This document shows, piece by piece, positions 26,021-34,805 of a DNA stretch of 64,000 bases. The stretch's first letter is position 1; every line of letters starts with the position of its first letter. The translations under genes and the position numbers were made by a program. The stretch is from positions 372,001 to 436,000 of the forward strand of contig JBKEET010000002.1 in the NCBI GenBank assembly GCA_047777475.1, read 5' to 3'. The notes under the pieces were generated by a model. That model was given only the letters and a program-made list of their open reading frames with translations. It was not told where the DNA came from and did not search any database. The stretch is from Sutterella sp047777475. Its GTDB lineage: Bacteria > Pseudomonadota > Gammaproteobacteria > Burkholderiales > Burkholderiaceae_F.

Positions 26021-27289
26021 TTACGCGGCGGAAGCGTTGGCGGCCGCCCAGTGGCGGCGGTCGATCGTGTTCCTGAAGTGCAGCACGGCGGCGATCACGA
26101 ACGCCACGGCGAGCATGCCCGAGAAGAGGAGCAGCGTGGCGGTGTAGCCGCCCGTGGATTCCTTGAGCAGGGCCAGGATCACCGGGCCGGCGACGCCGGC
26201 CATGCCCCAGGCGGTGAGGATCGAGCCGTGGATGGCGGCGAGGTGGCGGAAGCCGAAGATGTCGGTGATGTAGGCCGGCATGCAGGAGAAGCCGCCGCCG
26301 TAGCAGCTGATGATCGCGAGCACCAGCGCCTGGAACACGAGCCCTTCGGTCGTGACCGAGAGCTGCCAGAACGCCCAGACTTCAAGCGCGAAGAAGATCA
26401 TGTAGGTGATGCCGCGGCCGATCCAGTCGGAGACGGTCGACCAGACGATGCGGCCCGCGCCGTTGACGATGCCGATGATGCCGACGAGCGAGGCGGCCTG
26501 CTGCGGCGAGAGGCCGATCACTTCCTGGGACATCGGGGAAGCCACGGCGAGCAGGCCGATGCCGCAGGTGATGTTGGTGAAGAAGATCCACCAGAGCGCA
26601 TACCACTTCCAGGTGTGCATCGCCTCGCCGCGGGTGAGCTGCGGGCCGACGATGATGCGGCGCTTGCCCGTGGGCTTCGCGTTCTTGATCACGTCCTCGA
26701 GCAGCTCGGGGATTTCGCCCTTGCGGGGCGCGCGCAGGTAAGAGGCCGACAGGGCGATGATGGTGAAGTAGGCGCAGCCGAGGATGAGGAAGTTTTCCAT
26801 CAGGCCGACGGTGTCGACGAGCCAGCGCATCAGCGGGCCGGCGATGAGCGCGGCGAAGCCGAAGCCCATGATCGCCAGGCCGGTGGCGAAGCCCCTGTGG
26901 CGCGGGAACCATTTCACGAGCGTGGAGACCGGGGTGATGTAGCCCGTGCCGAGGCCGATGCCGCCGATGAAGCCGTAGAAGATATAAAGGAGCGCGGCCG
27001 ACTTCAGATACACGGCCAGCGCCGTGCCGAGCATGCCCGTGCCGAAGAAAAAGGCGGAGAGCAGGCCCGACTTGGCCGGGCCGATGCGCTCGACCAGGCC
27101 GCCGAGGAAGCCGGCGGAAAGGCCGAGGAAAAGGATGGCGATCGAAAACGCCCACGTCGTCTGGCTGAGCGAGAGCCCGAGCTCGGCCATCACCGGCTTG
27201 GTGAGCACGCTCCACGCATAGACGCTTCCGATGCAGAGATGGATGCCGACGGCTGCCAGTGCGATGCACCAGCGGTTTTTCTTTTTCAT
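26021..27289 (-). CDS. OFA-family MFS transporter (oxalate/formate-type)
   Basis: A 422-residue, 12-helix inner-membrane transporter of the oxalate:formate antiporter (OFA) branch of the MFS, which moves small mono- or dicarboxylates. It starts MKKKNRWCIALAAVGIHLCI and then GSVYAWSVLTKPV, the typical OFA first helix. GGIGLGTGYITPVSTLVKWF and FPRHRGFATGLAIMGFG match the conserved helix 4-5 region. The actual substrate (oxalate, formate, lactate or other) cannot be read from sequence. The leader carries a probable ZTP riboswitch and terminator (27350-27449), which points to a link with one-carbon or purine metabolism. ATG 27289 has GGAGGA (CTGGAGGACTCACTT) upstream. Confidence 0.88.
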   Translation of the reverse strand: MKKKNRWCIALAAVGIHLCIGSVYAWSVLTKPVMAELGLSLSQTTWAFSIAILFLGLSAGFLGGLVERIGPAKSGLLSAFFFGTGMLGTALAVYLKSAALLYIFYGFIGGIGLGTGYITPVSTLVKWFPRHRGFATGLAIMGFGFAALIAGPLMRWLVDTVGLMENFLILGCAYFTIIALSASYLRAPRKGEIPELLEDVIKNAKPTGKRRIIVGPQLTRGEAMHTWKWYALWWIFFTNITCGIGLLAVASPMSQEVIGLSPQQAASLVGIIGIVNGAGRIVWSTVSDWIGRGITYMIFFALEVWAFWQLSVTTEGLVFQALVLAIISCYGGGFSCMPAYITDIFGFRHLAAIHGSILTAWGMAGVAGPVILALLKESTGGYTATLLLFSGMLAVAFVIAAVLHFRNTIDRRHWAAANASAA

Positions 27290-27349
27290 AAGTGAGTCCT
27301 CCAGCGGGGAAAGGCGGCTTTCCCCTTCAAGCCTGGGAAGCCGGAGAAC

Positions 27350-27382
27350 AAAAAACGTCTGAGCGGTTTCCCTGCCCAGACG
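27350..27382 (-). terminator. Intrinsic terminator in OFA transporter leader
   Basis: On the minus strand, arms 27382-27374 and 27364-27356 form a 9-bp stem (CGTCTGGGC with GCTCAGACG, one G-T wobble) and a 9-base loop, followed directly by TTTTTT. It ends 61 bases before the start codon, so it must be read through for expression. The 5' arm contains the conserved TGGGCA of the predicted riboswitch, allowing mutually exclusive folds. Confidence 0.85.
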
Positions 27383-27449
27383 GTCGGCACTTTTGAATTC
27401 CTGCGGTCCACGTGGTCAATTCCACATCAGCTTCCGTCAGTTCCGCAGG
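27373..27449 (-). ncRNA. Probable ZTP (pfl) riboswitch aptamer
   Basis: On the minus strand, P1 is CCTGCGG (27449-27443) with CCGCAGG (27406-27400). It encloses AACTGACGGAAG, which resembles the pfl element GACUGGCGGA. P2 is GTGG (27425-27422) with CCAC (27415-27412) around a 6-base loop, then GTGGA before P1 closes. After a 16-base linker comes CCGTCTGGGCA (27383-27373), nearly the family's most conserved 3' block CCGCCUGGGCA. This order, P1 with an inner GUGG/CCAC hairpin, linker, then CCGCCUGGGCA overlapping a terminator, is that of ZTP riboswitches, which switch on one-carbon and purine genes when ZTP (10-formyl-THF shortage) accumulates. Identification is from memory of the consensus; a covariance-model search would settle it. 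Confidence 0.75.
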
Positions 27450-27463
27450 AAAAAGACAGGCTC

Positions 27464-27469
27464 ATTGTA
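27464..27469 (-). promoter_or_regulatory. Putative -10 box for the riboswitch leader
   Basis: Minus-strand TACAAT. Transcription would begin near 27457, only about 8 bases before the aptamer's P1, as expected for a riboswitch leader. The -35 (TTGCGC, 15-base spacing) is poor. Confidence 0.5.
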
Positions 27470-27474
27470 CAGGC

Positions 27475-27801
27475 CGCGTGTTCGGCGCAAGCTCCTGAAA
27501 CCGAAAAAATTCCGGCCAAGTGACGCGCGTCAAACCTAGCCGCATGAATTATTGATTTTTCTTGGGCTAGTTCTTTCGGGCGAGAAGCCCGCCGCCCCGG
27601 GATTGCCCGTTTCAAGGGCTTTCGAGGCAGCCGGGCCGGTCCCGGCGCTTTGCCGCGCGCAGGACGCGGGCGTTCGCGCCGGGGCCCCCGAACGCCCCGG
27701 AAAAGTGCGCTTATGGCTGACGGTGCCGGCCTGAGGTATGATCACGGCTGTTACACTCCGCGCCCCCTCTTGCGCGGAGGGCTCTCTTCTTTTGACGACT
27801 C
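27475..27801. other. Intergenic region upstream of fimV
   Basis: No gene is visible. A TATGAT at 27737-27742 could be a -10 for fimV, though its spacing to CTGACG (27717-27722) is too short. There is a CTAGCC...GGGCTAG inverted repeat around 27536-27575. I see nothing else I can interpret. Confidence 0.3.
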
Positions 27802-30342
27802 ATGCTGATAAGAAAAATCGTATCGCGCGCTGCGGCGCTCGCGCTTGCCGGCATTGCCTGCGGCGTTCAGGCCGTTTCCCTGGGCAATCTCACGGTTGTG
27901 AGCCAGCCCGGCGATCCTCTCAACGCCGTGCTTGAGGTCGAGGACGTGGACTTCACCATCTCGCCGCTGCTCGTGCGCGTCGCCCCTCAGTCGGCTTACG
28001 CCCGCGAAGGAATCGAGTGGCCTGAGGAAGCCAAGAACCTCAGGATGCAGCGCGATCCGCGCCGGAGCACGGTGGCGCTGCGCATTTCGGGCGCCCAGCT
28101 CTCCAAGGGAGAAACCTTCCCGCTTCTGATCGAGATGAATGCGGGCGGGCGCGTCACGGTGCGCAATTATAAGATCAGCCTTGACGAGAGCGGCCGCTTC
28201 AAGGTGGACGCCTCCGCCGTCAGGGCCGCCTCGGCGAAGAAGACCGCCGCGAAGAGCCGCCGCGCGGGCAGGAGGAGCGCTCTCGACGCGCCGCGCATCG
28301 TGCGCGAGTACGTGGCGCTCAACGGTTTCGACGCCTCCGAGCCTTTCCACGTGCAGCGCTACATGACGCTGTGGTCGGTCGCGAAGCTTTACTGGCCGAG
28401 CTACCGCGGCGCCACGCTCGAGCAGCTCCTCATCGCGTTCCGCGACAAGAACCCGAAGGCGTTCGACAAGGAAAACCCGCATCAGCTCGCTGCCGGCTCC
28501 GTGCTGCGCCCGCCGAAGGCCGACGCCGTCTTTGCGGTCGATCCCGTGGCGGCGTTCCGGGCCATCCACGGCGCGGACACGCCGATTCCCGCCTTCACGC
28601 AGAATCTGATCGACGCGCAGCGCGTCTCGCGCGACGCGTCTGCGGCCGTGGCCGACGCGCAGGACCGCTCGCGCACCGCCGGCCATTCGCTTAAGGAAAT
28701 CGAGGCCGCGGGCCGAGAAGAACTGAAGGCGCAGCAGGCCGGAAACGCTGTCGAAACGGCTGCCGCCTCCGAAGAAAAGAACGCGCCGGGCGCCGTGCCC
28801 GCGCTGAGCGCCGTGCGCACCGCCGAAGCGAAGGCCGCCGAGCCCGCCGCCGCGAATGCGGCCGCTGCCGGCGCTGCCGCTCCTGCGCCTGCCTCTGAAA
28901 ACCAGGCCGCTGCGGCAGCTTCTGAAAATGCCGCTGCTGCGGGCGCTGCCGCCGAGAGCACGACCCAGGGAAGCGCTGCCTCTCCTGCGCCGGCCTCTGA
29001 CAATGCCGCCGCTGCGCCGGCTTCCGAAAATGCCGCCGCTTCGGGCGCCGCCCCCGCTTCGCCTGCCTCCGAAAGCGCGGCTGCAGCGGGTGCCGCTGCT
29101 CCTGCGCCGGCCGCTGACAGTGCCGCCGCTGCGCCGGCTTCAGAGAATGCCGCCGCTTCGGATGCCGCCGCTCCTGCGCCGGCCTCTGACAATGCCGCTC
29201 CGGCGCCGGTTTCTGAAAATGCTTCCGCTTCGGGCGCCGCTGAGAATGCCGCTGCGGCCGGCACGGCTGCCGCTGAAAATGCGGACGCTGCGGGCACCGC
29301 CGCTGCGCCTGCCGCCCAGGGCATGGCCGCTTCGGGCGAAGCCGCCGCACCGGCTGCTGATGCCGCCGAACAGCCCGCGAGCAACGATGACAAGGCCGAC
29401 GCCGCTTCCGAGGCCAAGCCCGGCGAGAGCGCCCAGGCCGCGCCGAATCCTGCCGCGGAGCAGGGCGAAAGCACGAAGGGCCGCGAGCAGACCTCGCTCG
29501 ATGCGGATGCCGCCAGCGCCAACAAGAAGGCCGACGAGCAGCAGAAGGCGGCTGAAGCCGCCGCCAAGAAGTCCGAAAGCGCTGCGCTCAAGACCGAGCA
29601 GCAGGGCGCTCCCGAGAAGGGCGCCGCCGCCGGCAGCAAGACTTCAGAGCCCGCCGGCAAGAACGTCGGCTGGGGCATCGTCGCCGTGATCGTCATTGCG
29701 CTGCTCGCCTTCTTCGGGCTGCGCAGGAAGCCCGAGGATAAGAAAGAAGGCGCTGCCGTGACGCTGCAGAAAGACGTCAAGCCGACGAGCGAGGCGCAGC
29801 TCACCGCGCTTCGCAAGACGGTCGACGAGGCCGTGAAGAACGGCACCACCGCCGGCGCGATGGGCGCGGGCGCCATGGCTTACAGCGAGGCGCTCAGCAA
29901 GGAAGAAAAGGCCGCCAAGAGCGACCAGCCCTGGATCGACCCCAACGACAGCGAGCTGCCGCCGATCGATCCCGAGGAGGCCGCGAGAAGCGCCGATCCT
30001 CAGACGGTCGCGCAGGCGGAAAAGACCCTTTCGGGCGTTTCGCTCGACCTGTCCGACAAGGCTGCGGACGACACCGAGGAGAAGGTCGAGGAAGTCAAGA
30101 AGATCGCCGAGGAGGCGATGAGCGAGCCCGAGGAAGAGGAGCCCGCCACGCCCAAGGAGCGCGCCCTCAAGACCGCGCTCGATGCGAAGCTCAAGCTCGC
30201 GCAGAGCTTCTTCGCTCAGCACGCCGAGAAGGAAGCGCTCGAGCTGCTCGACGAGGTGAAGCGCCGCGGCACGCGCTCGCAGAAGCGCCTCGCGGCCGAC
30301 CTTGAGCGCCGCATCCGCGAAGCGGCGGGTGCCGCGAAGTGA
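27802..30342 (+). CDS. fimV: FimV-like peptidoglycan-binding hub protein
   Basis: An 846-residue inner-membrane protein of the FimV/HubP family, which organises the cell pole and type IV pilus or secretion machinery in other proteobacteria. Order: signal peptide (1-24); conserved N-terminal FimV domain (about 25-130, VSLGNLTVVSQPGDPLNA); LysM-like segment (about 185-235, MTLWSVAKLYWPSYRG); an extreme Ala/Pro/Ser/Glu low-complexity region (about 346-525) built on repeats like APASENAAASGAA; a TM helix (about 622-643, GWGIVAVIVIALLAFFGL); an acidic cytoplasmic part; and a C-terminal FimV/TPR-like motif (about 788-840). It overlaps truA by GTGA. Confidence 0.88.
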   Translation: MLIRKIVSRAAALALAGIACGVQAVSLGNLTVVSQPGDPLNAVLEVEDVDFTISPLLVRVAPQSAYAREGIEWPEEAKNLRMQRDPRRSTVALRISGAQLSKGETFPLLIEMNAGGRVTVRNYKISLDESGRFKVDASAVRAASAKKTAAKSRRAGRRSALDAPRIVREYVALNGFDASEPFHVQRYMTLWSVAKLYWPSYRGATLEQLLIAFRDKNPKAFDKENPHQLAAGSVLRPPKADAVFAVDPVAAFRAIHGADTPIPAFTQNLIDAQRVSRDASAAVADAQDRSRTAGHSLKEIEAAGREELKAQQAGNAVETAAASEEKNAPGAVPALSAVRTAEAKAAEPAAANAAAAGAAAPAPASENQAAAAASENAAAAGAAAESTTQGSAASPAPASDNAAAAPASENAAASGAAPASPASESAAAAGAAAPAPAADSAAAAPASENAAASDAAAPAPASDNAAPAPVSENASASGAAENAAAAGTAAAENADAAGTAAAPAAQGMAASGEAAAPAADAAEQPASNDDKADAASEAKPGESAQAAPNPAAEQGESTKGREQTSLDADAASANKKADEQQKAAEAAAKKSESAALKTEQQGAPEKGAAAGSKTSEPAGKNVGWGIVAVIVIALLAFFGLRRKPEDKKEGAAVTLQKDVKPTSEAQLTALRKTVDEAVKNGTTAGAMGAGAMAYSEALSKEEKAAKSDQPWIDPNDSELPPIDPEEAARSADPQTVAQAEKTLSGVSLDLSDKAADDTEEKVEEVKKIAEEAMSEPEEEEPATPKERALKTALDAKLKLAQSFFAQHAEKEALELLDEVKRRGTRSQKRLAADLERRIREAAGAAK

Positions 30343-31127
30343 AAGTCGCTCTCGGCATCGAATACTGCGGCACGGACTTTTTCGGCTGGCAGGTGCAGCC
30401 CACCAAGCCGACCGTGCAGCGGACCGTTGAGGAGGCGATCGGCGCCTTCCTCTGCAAGCCCGTCGCCACGATCTGCGCGGGGCGCACCGACACGGCGGTC
30501 CACGCCACCGGCCAGGTGGTGAGCTTCGACACCGATGCCGCGCGCCCCGAGAACAGCTGGGTGCGCGGCGTCAATTCCTTCCTGCCGAAGTCGGTGTCCG
30601 TGCGCTGGGCGCGCCGCGTGCCCGACGATTTCTCGGCGCGCTTTTCGGCCCGCTCGCGCACTTACGAATACTGGATTTACAACTCGCCGACGCGCTCGCC
30701 CGTGCTCTGGAACCTGACGGGCTGGGTGTTCCGGGAGCTCGACGCGGAAAAGATGCAGCAGGGCGCCCGCTACCTCCTCGGCGAGCACGATTTCTCGAGC
30801 TTCCGCGCTTCCGAGTGCCAGGCCGCCACGCCCGTGCGCACGGTGCACCGCCTCGAGGTGACGCGCCGCGGGGAGCTCGTCGGCATCCGCATCGAAGCCA
30901 ACGCCTTCCTGCAGCACATGGTGCGCAACATCATCGGCACGCTCGTTTACGTCGGCACGGGCCGCGAGCGCCCCGAGTGGGTGGCCGACGTGCTCGCGGC
31001 GAAGTGCCGCGACGCCGCGGCGCCGACGTTCTCGCCGAGCGGCCTCTATCTGACGGGCGTGCGCTACGAGGAGCCGGGCCTCCCGCTCGGCGGCATCAGC
31101 CCGTTCGGCTGGCCTCCCGCGGGCTAG
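30339..31127 (+). CDS. truA: tRNA pseudouridine(38-40) synthase TruA
   Basis: Makes pseudouridine at tRNA positions 38-40. The 262 residues contain the catalytic aspartate in CAGRTDTAVHATGQV (about residue 50), YEYWIYNSPTRSPVLW as in the family's YRY motif, and the closing GLYLTGVRY. The start is GTG 30339 overlapping the fimV stop (GTGA), so it is translationally coupled to fimV. In most Burkholderiales trpF, trpB and trpA follow; here accD comes next after 111 bases. Confidence 0.94.
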   Translation: MKVALGIEYCGTDFFGWQVQPTKPTVQRTVEEAIGAFLCKPVATICAGRTDTAVHATGQVVSFDTDAARPENSWVRGVNSFLPKSVSVRWARRVPDDFSARFSARSRTYEYWIYNSPTRSPVLWNLTGWVFRELDAEKMQQGARYLLGEHDFSSFRASECQAATPVRTVHRLEVTRRGELVGIRIEANAFLQHMVRNIIGTLVYVGTGRERPEWVADVLAAKCRDAAAPTFSPSGLYLTGVRYEEPGLPLGGISPFGWPPAG

Positions 31128-31147
31128 GGGCGCAGGGTGCCCGGCTA

Positions 31148-31153
31148 TATAAT
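31148..31153 (+). promoter_or_regulatory. Putative -10 box for accD
   Basis: A consensus TATAAT sits in the short gap after truA, about 85 bases before the accD ATG. No good -35 is present. Confidence 0.5.
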
Positions 31154-31238
31154 TCTCGCAACATGCCCACCGTCCCGGCACGCGGAGCGCCCTGCGGCGC
31201 AGCCTTGTGCGGGATGCTTTAAGGATTGAAACGAACCC

Positions 31239-32120
31239 ATGAGCTGGCTAACGCACATACTTCCGAAAATCAAGCGCGAGGGCGAGGCCGACCGCAAGCC
31301 GAGCCCCATTCCCGAGGGCGTCTGGACCAAGTGCCCGGGCTGCGATCAGCCGCTGTACACCGAGGAGCTCAAGGCGAGCCTGCTGGTGTGCCCGAAGTGC
31401 GGCTATCACCACCGCATCGGCGCGAGGGCGCGCCTCCTCGGCTTCCTCGACGCGGACAGCGCGCGAGAGATCGGCGCCGAGATCCGCCCCGTGGACCCGC
31501 TCGGCTTCAAGGATTCCAAGACCTATCCCGAGCGCATCGCCAAGGCGCAGGCCGCCACGGGCGAAACCGATGCGATCGTCGTCATGGCGGGCCTGCTGCG
31601 CGGCGACCCGATCGTCGCCGCCGCCTTTGAGTTCCGCTTCATGGGCGGCTCGATGGGCAGCGTGGTGGGCGAGCGCTTCCAGCGCGGCGTCGAAGAAGCG
31701 ATCCGCCTCAAGTCGCCTTTCGTGTGCTTTGCCGCCTCGGGCGGCGCCCGCATGCAGGAAGGCCTCGTCTCGCTCATGCAGATGACGAAGACGGCCGCGG
31801 CCGTCTCGCGCCTGCACAAGGCGGGGCTGCCCTTCATTTCGGTGCTCACCGACCCGACGATGGGCGGCGTCTCCGCCTCGTTCGCCTTCATGGGCGACGT
31901 GGTGATCGCCGAGCCCCATGCGCTCATCGGCTTCGCCGGCCCGCGCGTCATCGAGCAGACGGTCCACGAGAAGCTCCCCGAGGGCTTCCAGAGGGCGGAG
32001 TTCCTGCTTGAGAAGGGGCAGATCGACATGATCGTCGACCGCCGCGAGATGCGCGCCCGCATCTCGGGCATCACCAAGCTGCTGATGAAAAAGCAGCCCG
32101 ATTCCGGCACGGCGGCCTGA
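31239..32120 (+). CDS. accD: Acetyl-CoA carboxylase carboxyltransferase beta subunit
   Basis: Beta half of the carboxyltransferase that moves CO2 from biotin-BCCP to acetyl-CoA, the first step of fatty acid synthesis. The 293 residues have the N-terminal four-cysteine zinc ribbon (C32, C35, C51, C54) and the crotonase-like core with FMGGSMGSVVGERF and ASGGARMQEG. GFAGPRVIEQT is the conserved C-terminal block. ATG 31239 is in the usual position (MSWLTHILPKIK). Confidence 0.96.
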   Translation: MSWLTHILPKIKREGEADRKPSPIPEGVWTKCPGCDQPLYTEELKASLLVCPKCGYHHRIGARARLLGFLDADSAREIGAEIRPVDPLGFKDSKTYPERIAKAQAATGETDAIVVMAGLLRGDPIVAAAFEFRFMGGSMGSVVGERFQRGVEEAIRLKSPFVCFAASGGARMQEGLVSLMQMTKTAAAVSRLHKAGLPFISVLTDPTMGGVSASFAFMGDVVIAEPHALIGFAGPRVIEQTVHEKLPEGFQRAEFLLEKGQIDMIVDRREMRARISGITKLLMKKQPDSGTAA

Positions 32121-32225
32121 ACACAGAGGCCGCCTGCAGAGCATTGCGACAGAGCCGCAGAGCGCGGAGCTCGCCCTGAGCCCGCGCGCGGCTCATTTTT
32201 TTCGTGACGGAGCAGTTAAAAGGAT

Positions 32226-33542
32226 ATGTTTGACGCTCAGAGCCTAGCCGAATGGATCAGGCACATTGAGATTCTTCATTCCAAGCCCATTGATCTCGGG
32301 CTTGAGCGCATGCGGGAGATGATCCGCCGCATGGGCATCAGCTTTGCGGGCCGCACCTTCATCACCGTGGGCGGCACCAACGGCAAGGGCTCCACCTGCG
32401 CCATGCTCGAGAGCATCTACCGCGCGGCGGGCTACACGACGGGCATGCACACCTCGCCGCATCTGCTCCGGCTCAACGAGCGCTGCCGCGTCAACGGCCG
32501 CGAGGTGAGCGACGAGAGGCTCATCGCCGCCTTCCGCGAAGTCGAAAAGGCGCGCGGCGACATGACGCTTTCCTATTTCGAGTACACCGCGCTTGCGTTC
32601 CTGCGCATCTTCCAGGAAGAGGGCGTTGAGGCCGTGATCTGCGAGATCGGCCTCGGCGGCCGGCTCGACGCGATCAACGCGGTCGACGCCGACGCCTCGA
32701 TCATCGCCACGGTCGGCATCGACCACGTCGCCTTCTTGGGCGGCACGCGCGAGAAGATCGGCTGGGAGAAGGCGCACATCTACCGCCCGGGCCGTCCCGC
32801 GATTTGTGCGGATCCGGACGTCCCCGTCACCGTCTCCGACTACGTGAAGGAAATCGGCGCGAAGCGTCTTTTCGCCGGCATCGACTGGAAGGTGACCGAG
32901 CACGCCGACACGACCTTCGATTTCGAAATGGGCGGCAGGGTGCTGAAGAACCTGCCCGAGCCCGCCCTCTACGGCGAGAACCAGTACCGCAACGCGGGCG
33001 GCGTGCTCGCCGCCGTGATGAGCCTGCAGGACCGTCTGCCGGTGACGCAGGAAGCGATCGCCGAGGGCCTCACGAGCGTGCGTCTTTGTGCAAGATTTGA
33101 AAAGATCTGTGACGAGCCCGCGCCGACCGTGATCGACGTGGGCCACAATCCGCAGGCCGCCAAGGTGCTCCGAGAGAACATGGACCGCAGCCGCAGGCCG
33201 GGCGAAGTCACGCTCGCCGTCTTCGGCATGCTCCGCGACAAGGACATGACGGGCGTCTCGAGAATCCTCTGCGGCGGCGCCGACGAGTGGTTCGTCGCCT
33301 CGCTCACCGGACCGCGCGCCGCAACGGCAGAGCAGCTCTCGGCGTGCATGCTCGACGCGGGGATCGACCCGGCGGCCATCCGGCGCTTCGCCGACGTCAA
33401 GGCCGCGCTTCTGGCGGCCCAGGAAAGGGCCCGCGCGCTTCTTTCCCGCGGAACCGCTGTTAGAATCATGATATTCGGCTCCTTCGTCACCGTGACAGCC
33501 GCGCTCGAAGCGCTTTCCGAACAGGGCGTTCGCGTCGGCTGA
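32226..33542 (+). CDS. folC: Dihydrofolate synthase / folylpolyglutamate synthase
   Basis: Bifunctional ATP-dependent ligase that adds glutamate to dihydropteroate and to folates. The 438 residues carry the P-loop TVGGTNGKGSTCAMLES (about 47-63), the Mur-ligase-like GLGGRLDAINAVDAD and the C-terminal IDVGHNPQAA. It lies 105 bases after accD, in the conserved accD-folC-dedD-cvpA-purF order of Beta- and Gammaproteobacteria. Folate status may also be sensed by the ZTP riboswitch upstream of the OFA transporter. Confidence 0.94.
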   Translation: MFDAQSLAEWIRHIEILHSKPIDLGLERMREMIRRMGISFAGRTFITVGGTNGKGSTCAMLESIYRAAGYTTGMHTSPHLLRLNERCRVNGREVSDERLIAAFREVEKARGDMTLSYFEYTALAFLRIFQEEGVEAVICEIGLGGRLDAINAVDADASIIATVGIDHVAFLGGTREKIGWEKAHIYRPGRPAICADPDVPVTVSDYVKEIGAKRLFAGIDWKVTEHADTTFDFEMGGRVLKNLPEPALYGENQYRNAGGVLAAVMSLQDRLPVTQEAIAEGLTSVRLCARFEKICDEPAPTVIDVGHNPQAAKVLRENMDRSRRPGEVTLAVFGMLRDKDMTGVSRILCGGADEWFVASLTGPRAATAEQLSACMLDAGIDPAAIRRFADVKAALLAAQERARALLSRGTAVRIMIFGSFVTVTAALEALSEQGVRVG

Positions 33543-33594
33543 GTGCATTCCCCCGAAAGGACCGCGACCAAAATTCAGAAAAAAGGCTTACCGC

Positions 33595-34710
33595 ATGCAG
33601 TTTCCCAGCTTCTTCAAGAAAAAAGCCCAGCAGCCCGAGGAGACGTCCTCCCAGCGCATAGAGCCGCAGATCGGAGGCGAGGGCCGCGCCGCTTCCGCAG
33701 AAGGCGCAGAGCCGCCTTCCTGGGAAGAGAAGCCGGCCGTTGATGCCCCCGCCTTTGAGGTGGTGAGCGACGAGCGCACGGCCCGCCCGGCCGAATCCCG
33801 GGAGCCGAAGCTCAGCGTGCCGGCCGCGCCGCAGGTGAGCGCCGAGCCCTCGGCCGCTCCCGCGCCCGAGCCGCCCGTGCTGAGCGAGCCCGGCGCCGCG
33901 CCGCAGCCCGCCGCTCCGAAGTCCGCCCCGGCCGAAGCCGCCGCTCCCGAGCAGGGCGCCGCCGAAGCGCCCAAGCGCAGGAAGCTCGGCGACCTGTTCC
34001 GCAGCGCCGCGCACCGCGGCACGGAGCCCGCGCAGCCGCCTTCCGAAGAAGAAATCGAGATGCGCCAGAAGACGCGCTACCGCCTTGCCGGCGCCGCCGC
34101 GATTCTGATCGCCGTGATTGTGGTCGCGCCTTTCGTCCTCGACCGTGAGAACGCCGCCGACGAGGCGCAGGTCTCGACGGCCATCCCGCCCGTGCCCGAC
34201 AAGGCGCGCACGACGCTCGCGCCGCCCGCGCCCGAGGAAAAGGCCGCGGAGACGGCTGACGCCAAGGCCGCCGCCGACGCCGAAGCTGCGCGCAAGGCCG
34301 AGGAGGCGAAGGCCGCCGAGCAGGCCCGCGCCGAAGAAGAGGCCAAGGCCGCTGCCGCCGCCAAGGCGGAGCAGGAGCGCGCCGAGCAGGCCGCCCGCCA
34401 GAAGGCGGCCGAGCAGGCGAAGGCCAAGCAGGAGGCCGCCAAGAAAGAGGCCGCCAAGAAGCAGGCCGCGGCCGCTCCGAGCGGCAAGGGCTGGTACGTG
34501 CAGGTCATGGCCACGCGAAGCGAAAGGACGGCCTCGCAGCTCGTCGCCAAGCTCAAGGGCCAGGGCTTCCCCGCCTATTCGGTGAACGGCAAGGACAGCA
34601 TCATCCGCGTGCGCGTCGGCCTGTACAAGAGCAAGAACGCCGCGCAGGGCGCCCAGGGCACGCTGGCGCTGAACGGCTACACAGGAAAGCTTATTGTCGG
34701 CGCCCAGTAG
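33595..34710 (+). CDS. dedD: SPOR-domain cell division protein, DedD-like
   Basis: A 371-residue single-pass inner-membrane protein that probably binds septal, denuded peptidoglycan. The N-terminal 150 residues are Pro/Ala/Glu-rich and probably disordered, followed by a TM helix (about 162-182, AGAAAILIAVIVVAPFVLD). Next comes an Ala/Lys/Glu coiled-coil-like stretch (about 215-295) and a C-terminal SPOR domain (about 297-371, GWYVQVMATRSERTASQLVA). E. coli DedD has the cytoplasmic part much shorter. Its position between folC and cvpA supports the name. Confidence 0.85.
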   Translation: MQFPSFFKKKAQQPEETSSQRIEPQIGGEGRAASAEGAEPPSWEEKPAVDAPAFEVVSDERTARPAESREPKLSVPAAPQVSAEPSAAPAPEPPVLSEPGAAPQPAAPKSAPAEAAAPEQGAAEAPKRRKLGDLFRSAAHRGTEPAQPPSEEEIEMRQKTRYRLAGAAAILIAVIVVAPFVLDRENAADEAQVSTAIPPVPDKARTTLAPPAPEEKAAETADAKAAADAEAARKAEEAKAAEQARAEEEAKAAAAAKAEQERAEQAARQKAAEQAKAKQEAAKKEAAKKQAAAAPSGKGWYVQVMATRSERTASQLVAKLKGQGFPAYSVNGKDSIIRVRVGLYKSKNAAQGAQGTLALNGYTGKLIVGAQ

Positions 34711-34731
34711 CCGGCGGTTTTCGGATAGAAT

Positions 34732-34775
34732 AGCCCGCGACAAGGCGCCCCGCCTTCCGCGGGCTCCTTTTTCCC
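34732..34775 (+). terminator. Terminator of dedD
   Basis: Outer arms AGCCCGC (34732-34738) and GCGGGCT (34759-34765) with an inner AAGGCG/GCCTT stem, then CCTTTTTCCCC. It separates dedD from cvpA. Confidence 0.7.
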
Positions 34776-34805
34776 CTGCTTACCCCGCGCCTGCGGCATT
34801 TTTTA

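Noticed and set aside
27717..27742. CTGACG/TATGAT as the fimV promoter
   Set aside because: The spacer is only 14 bases, too short for a standard sigma-70 promoter.
28482..29876. A 464-codon open frame antisense to fimV
   Set aside because: It mirrors the Ala-rich repeat (mostly Ala/Ser/Phe). It has no ribosome site and no family features.
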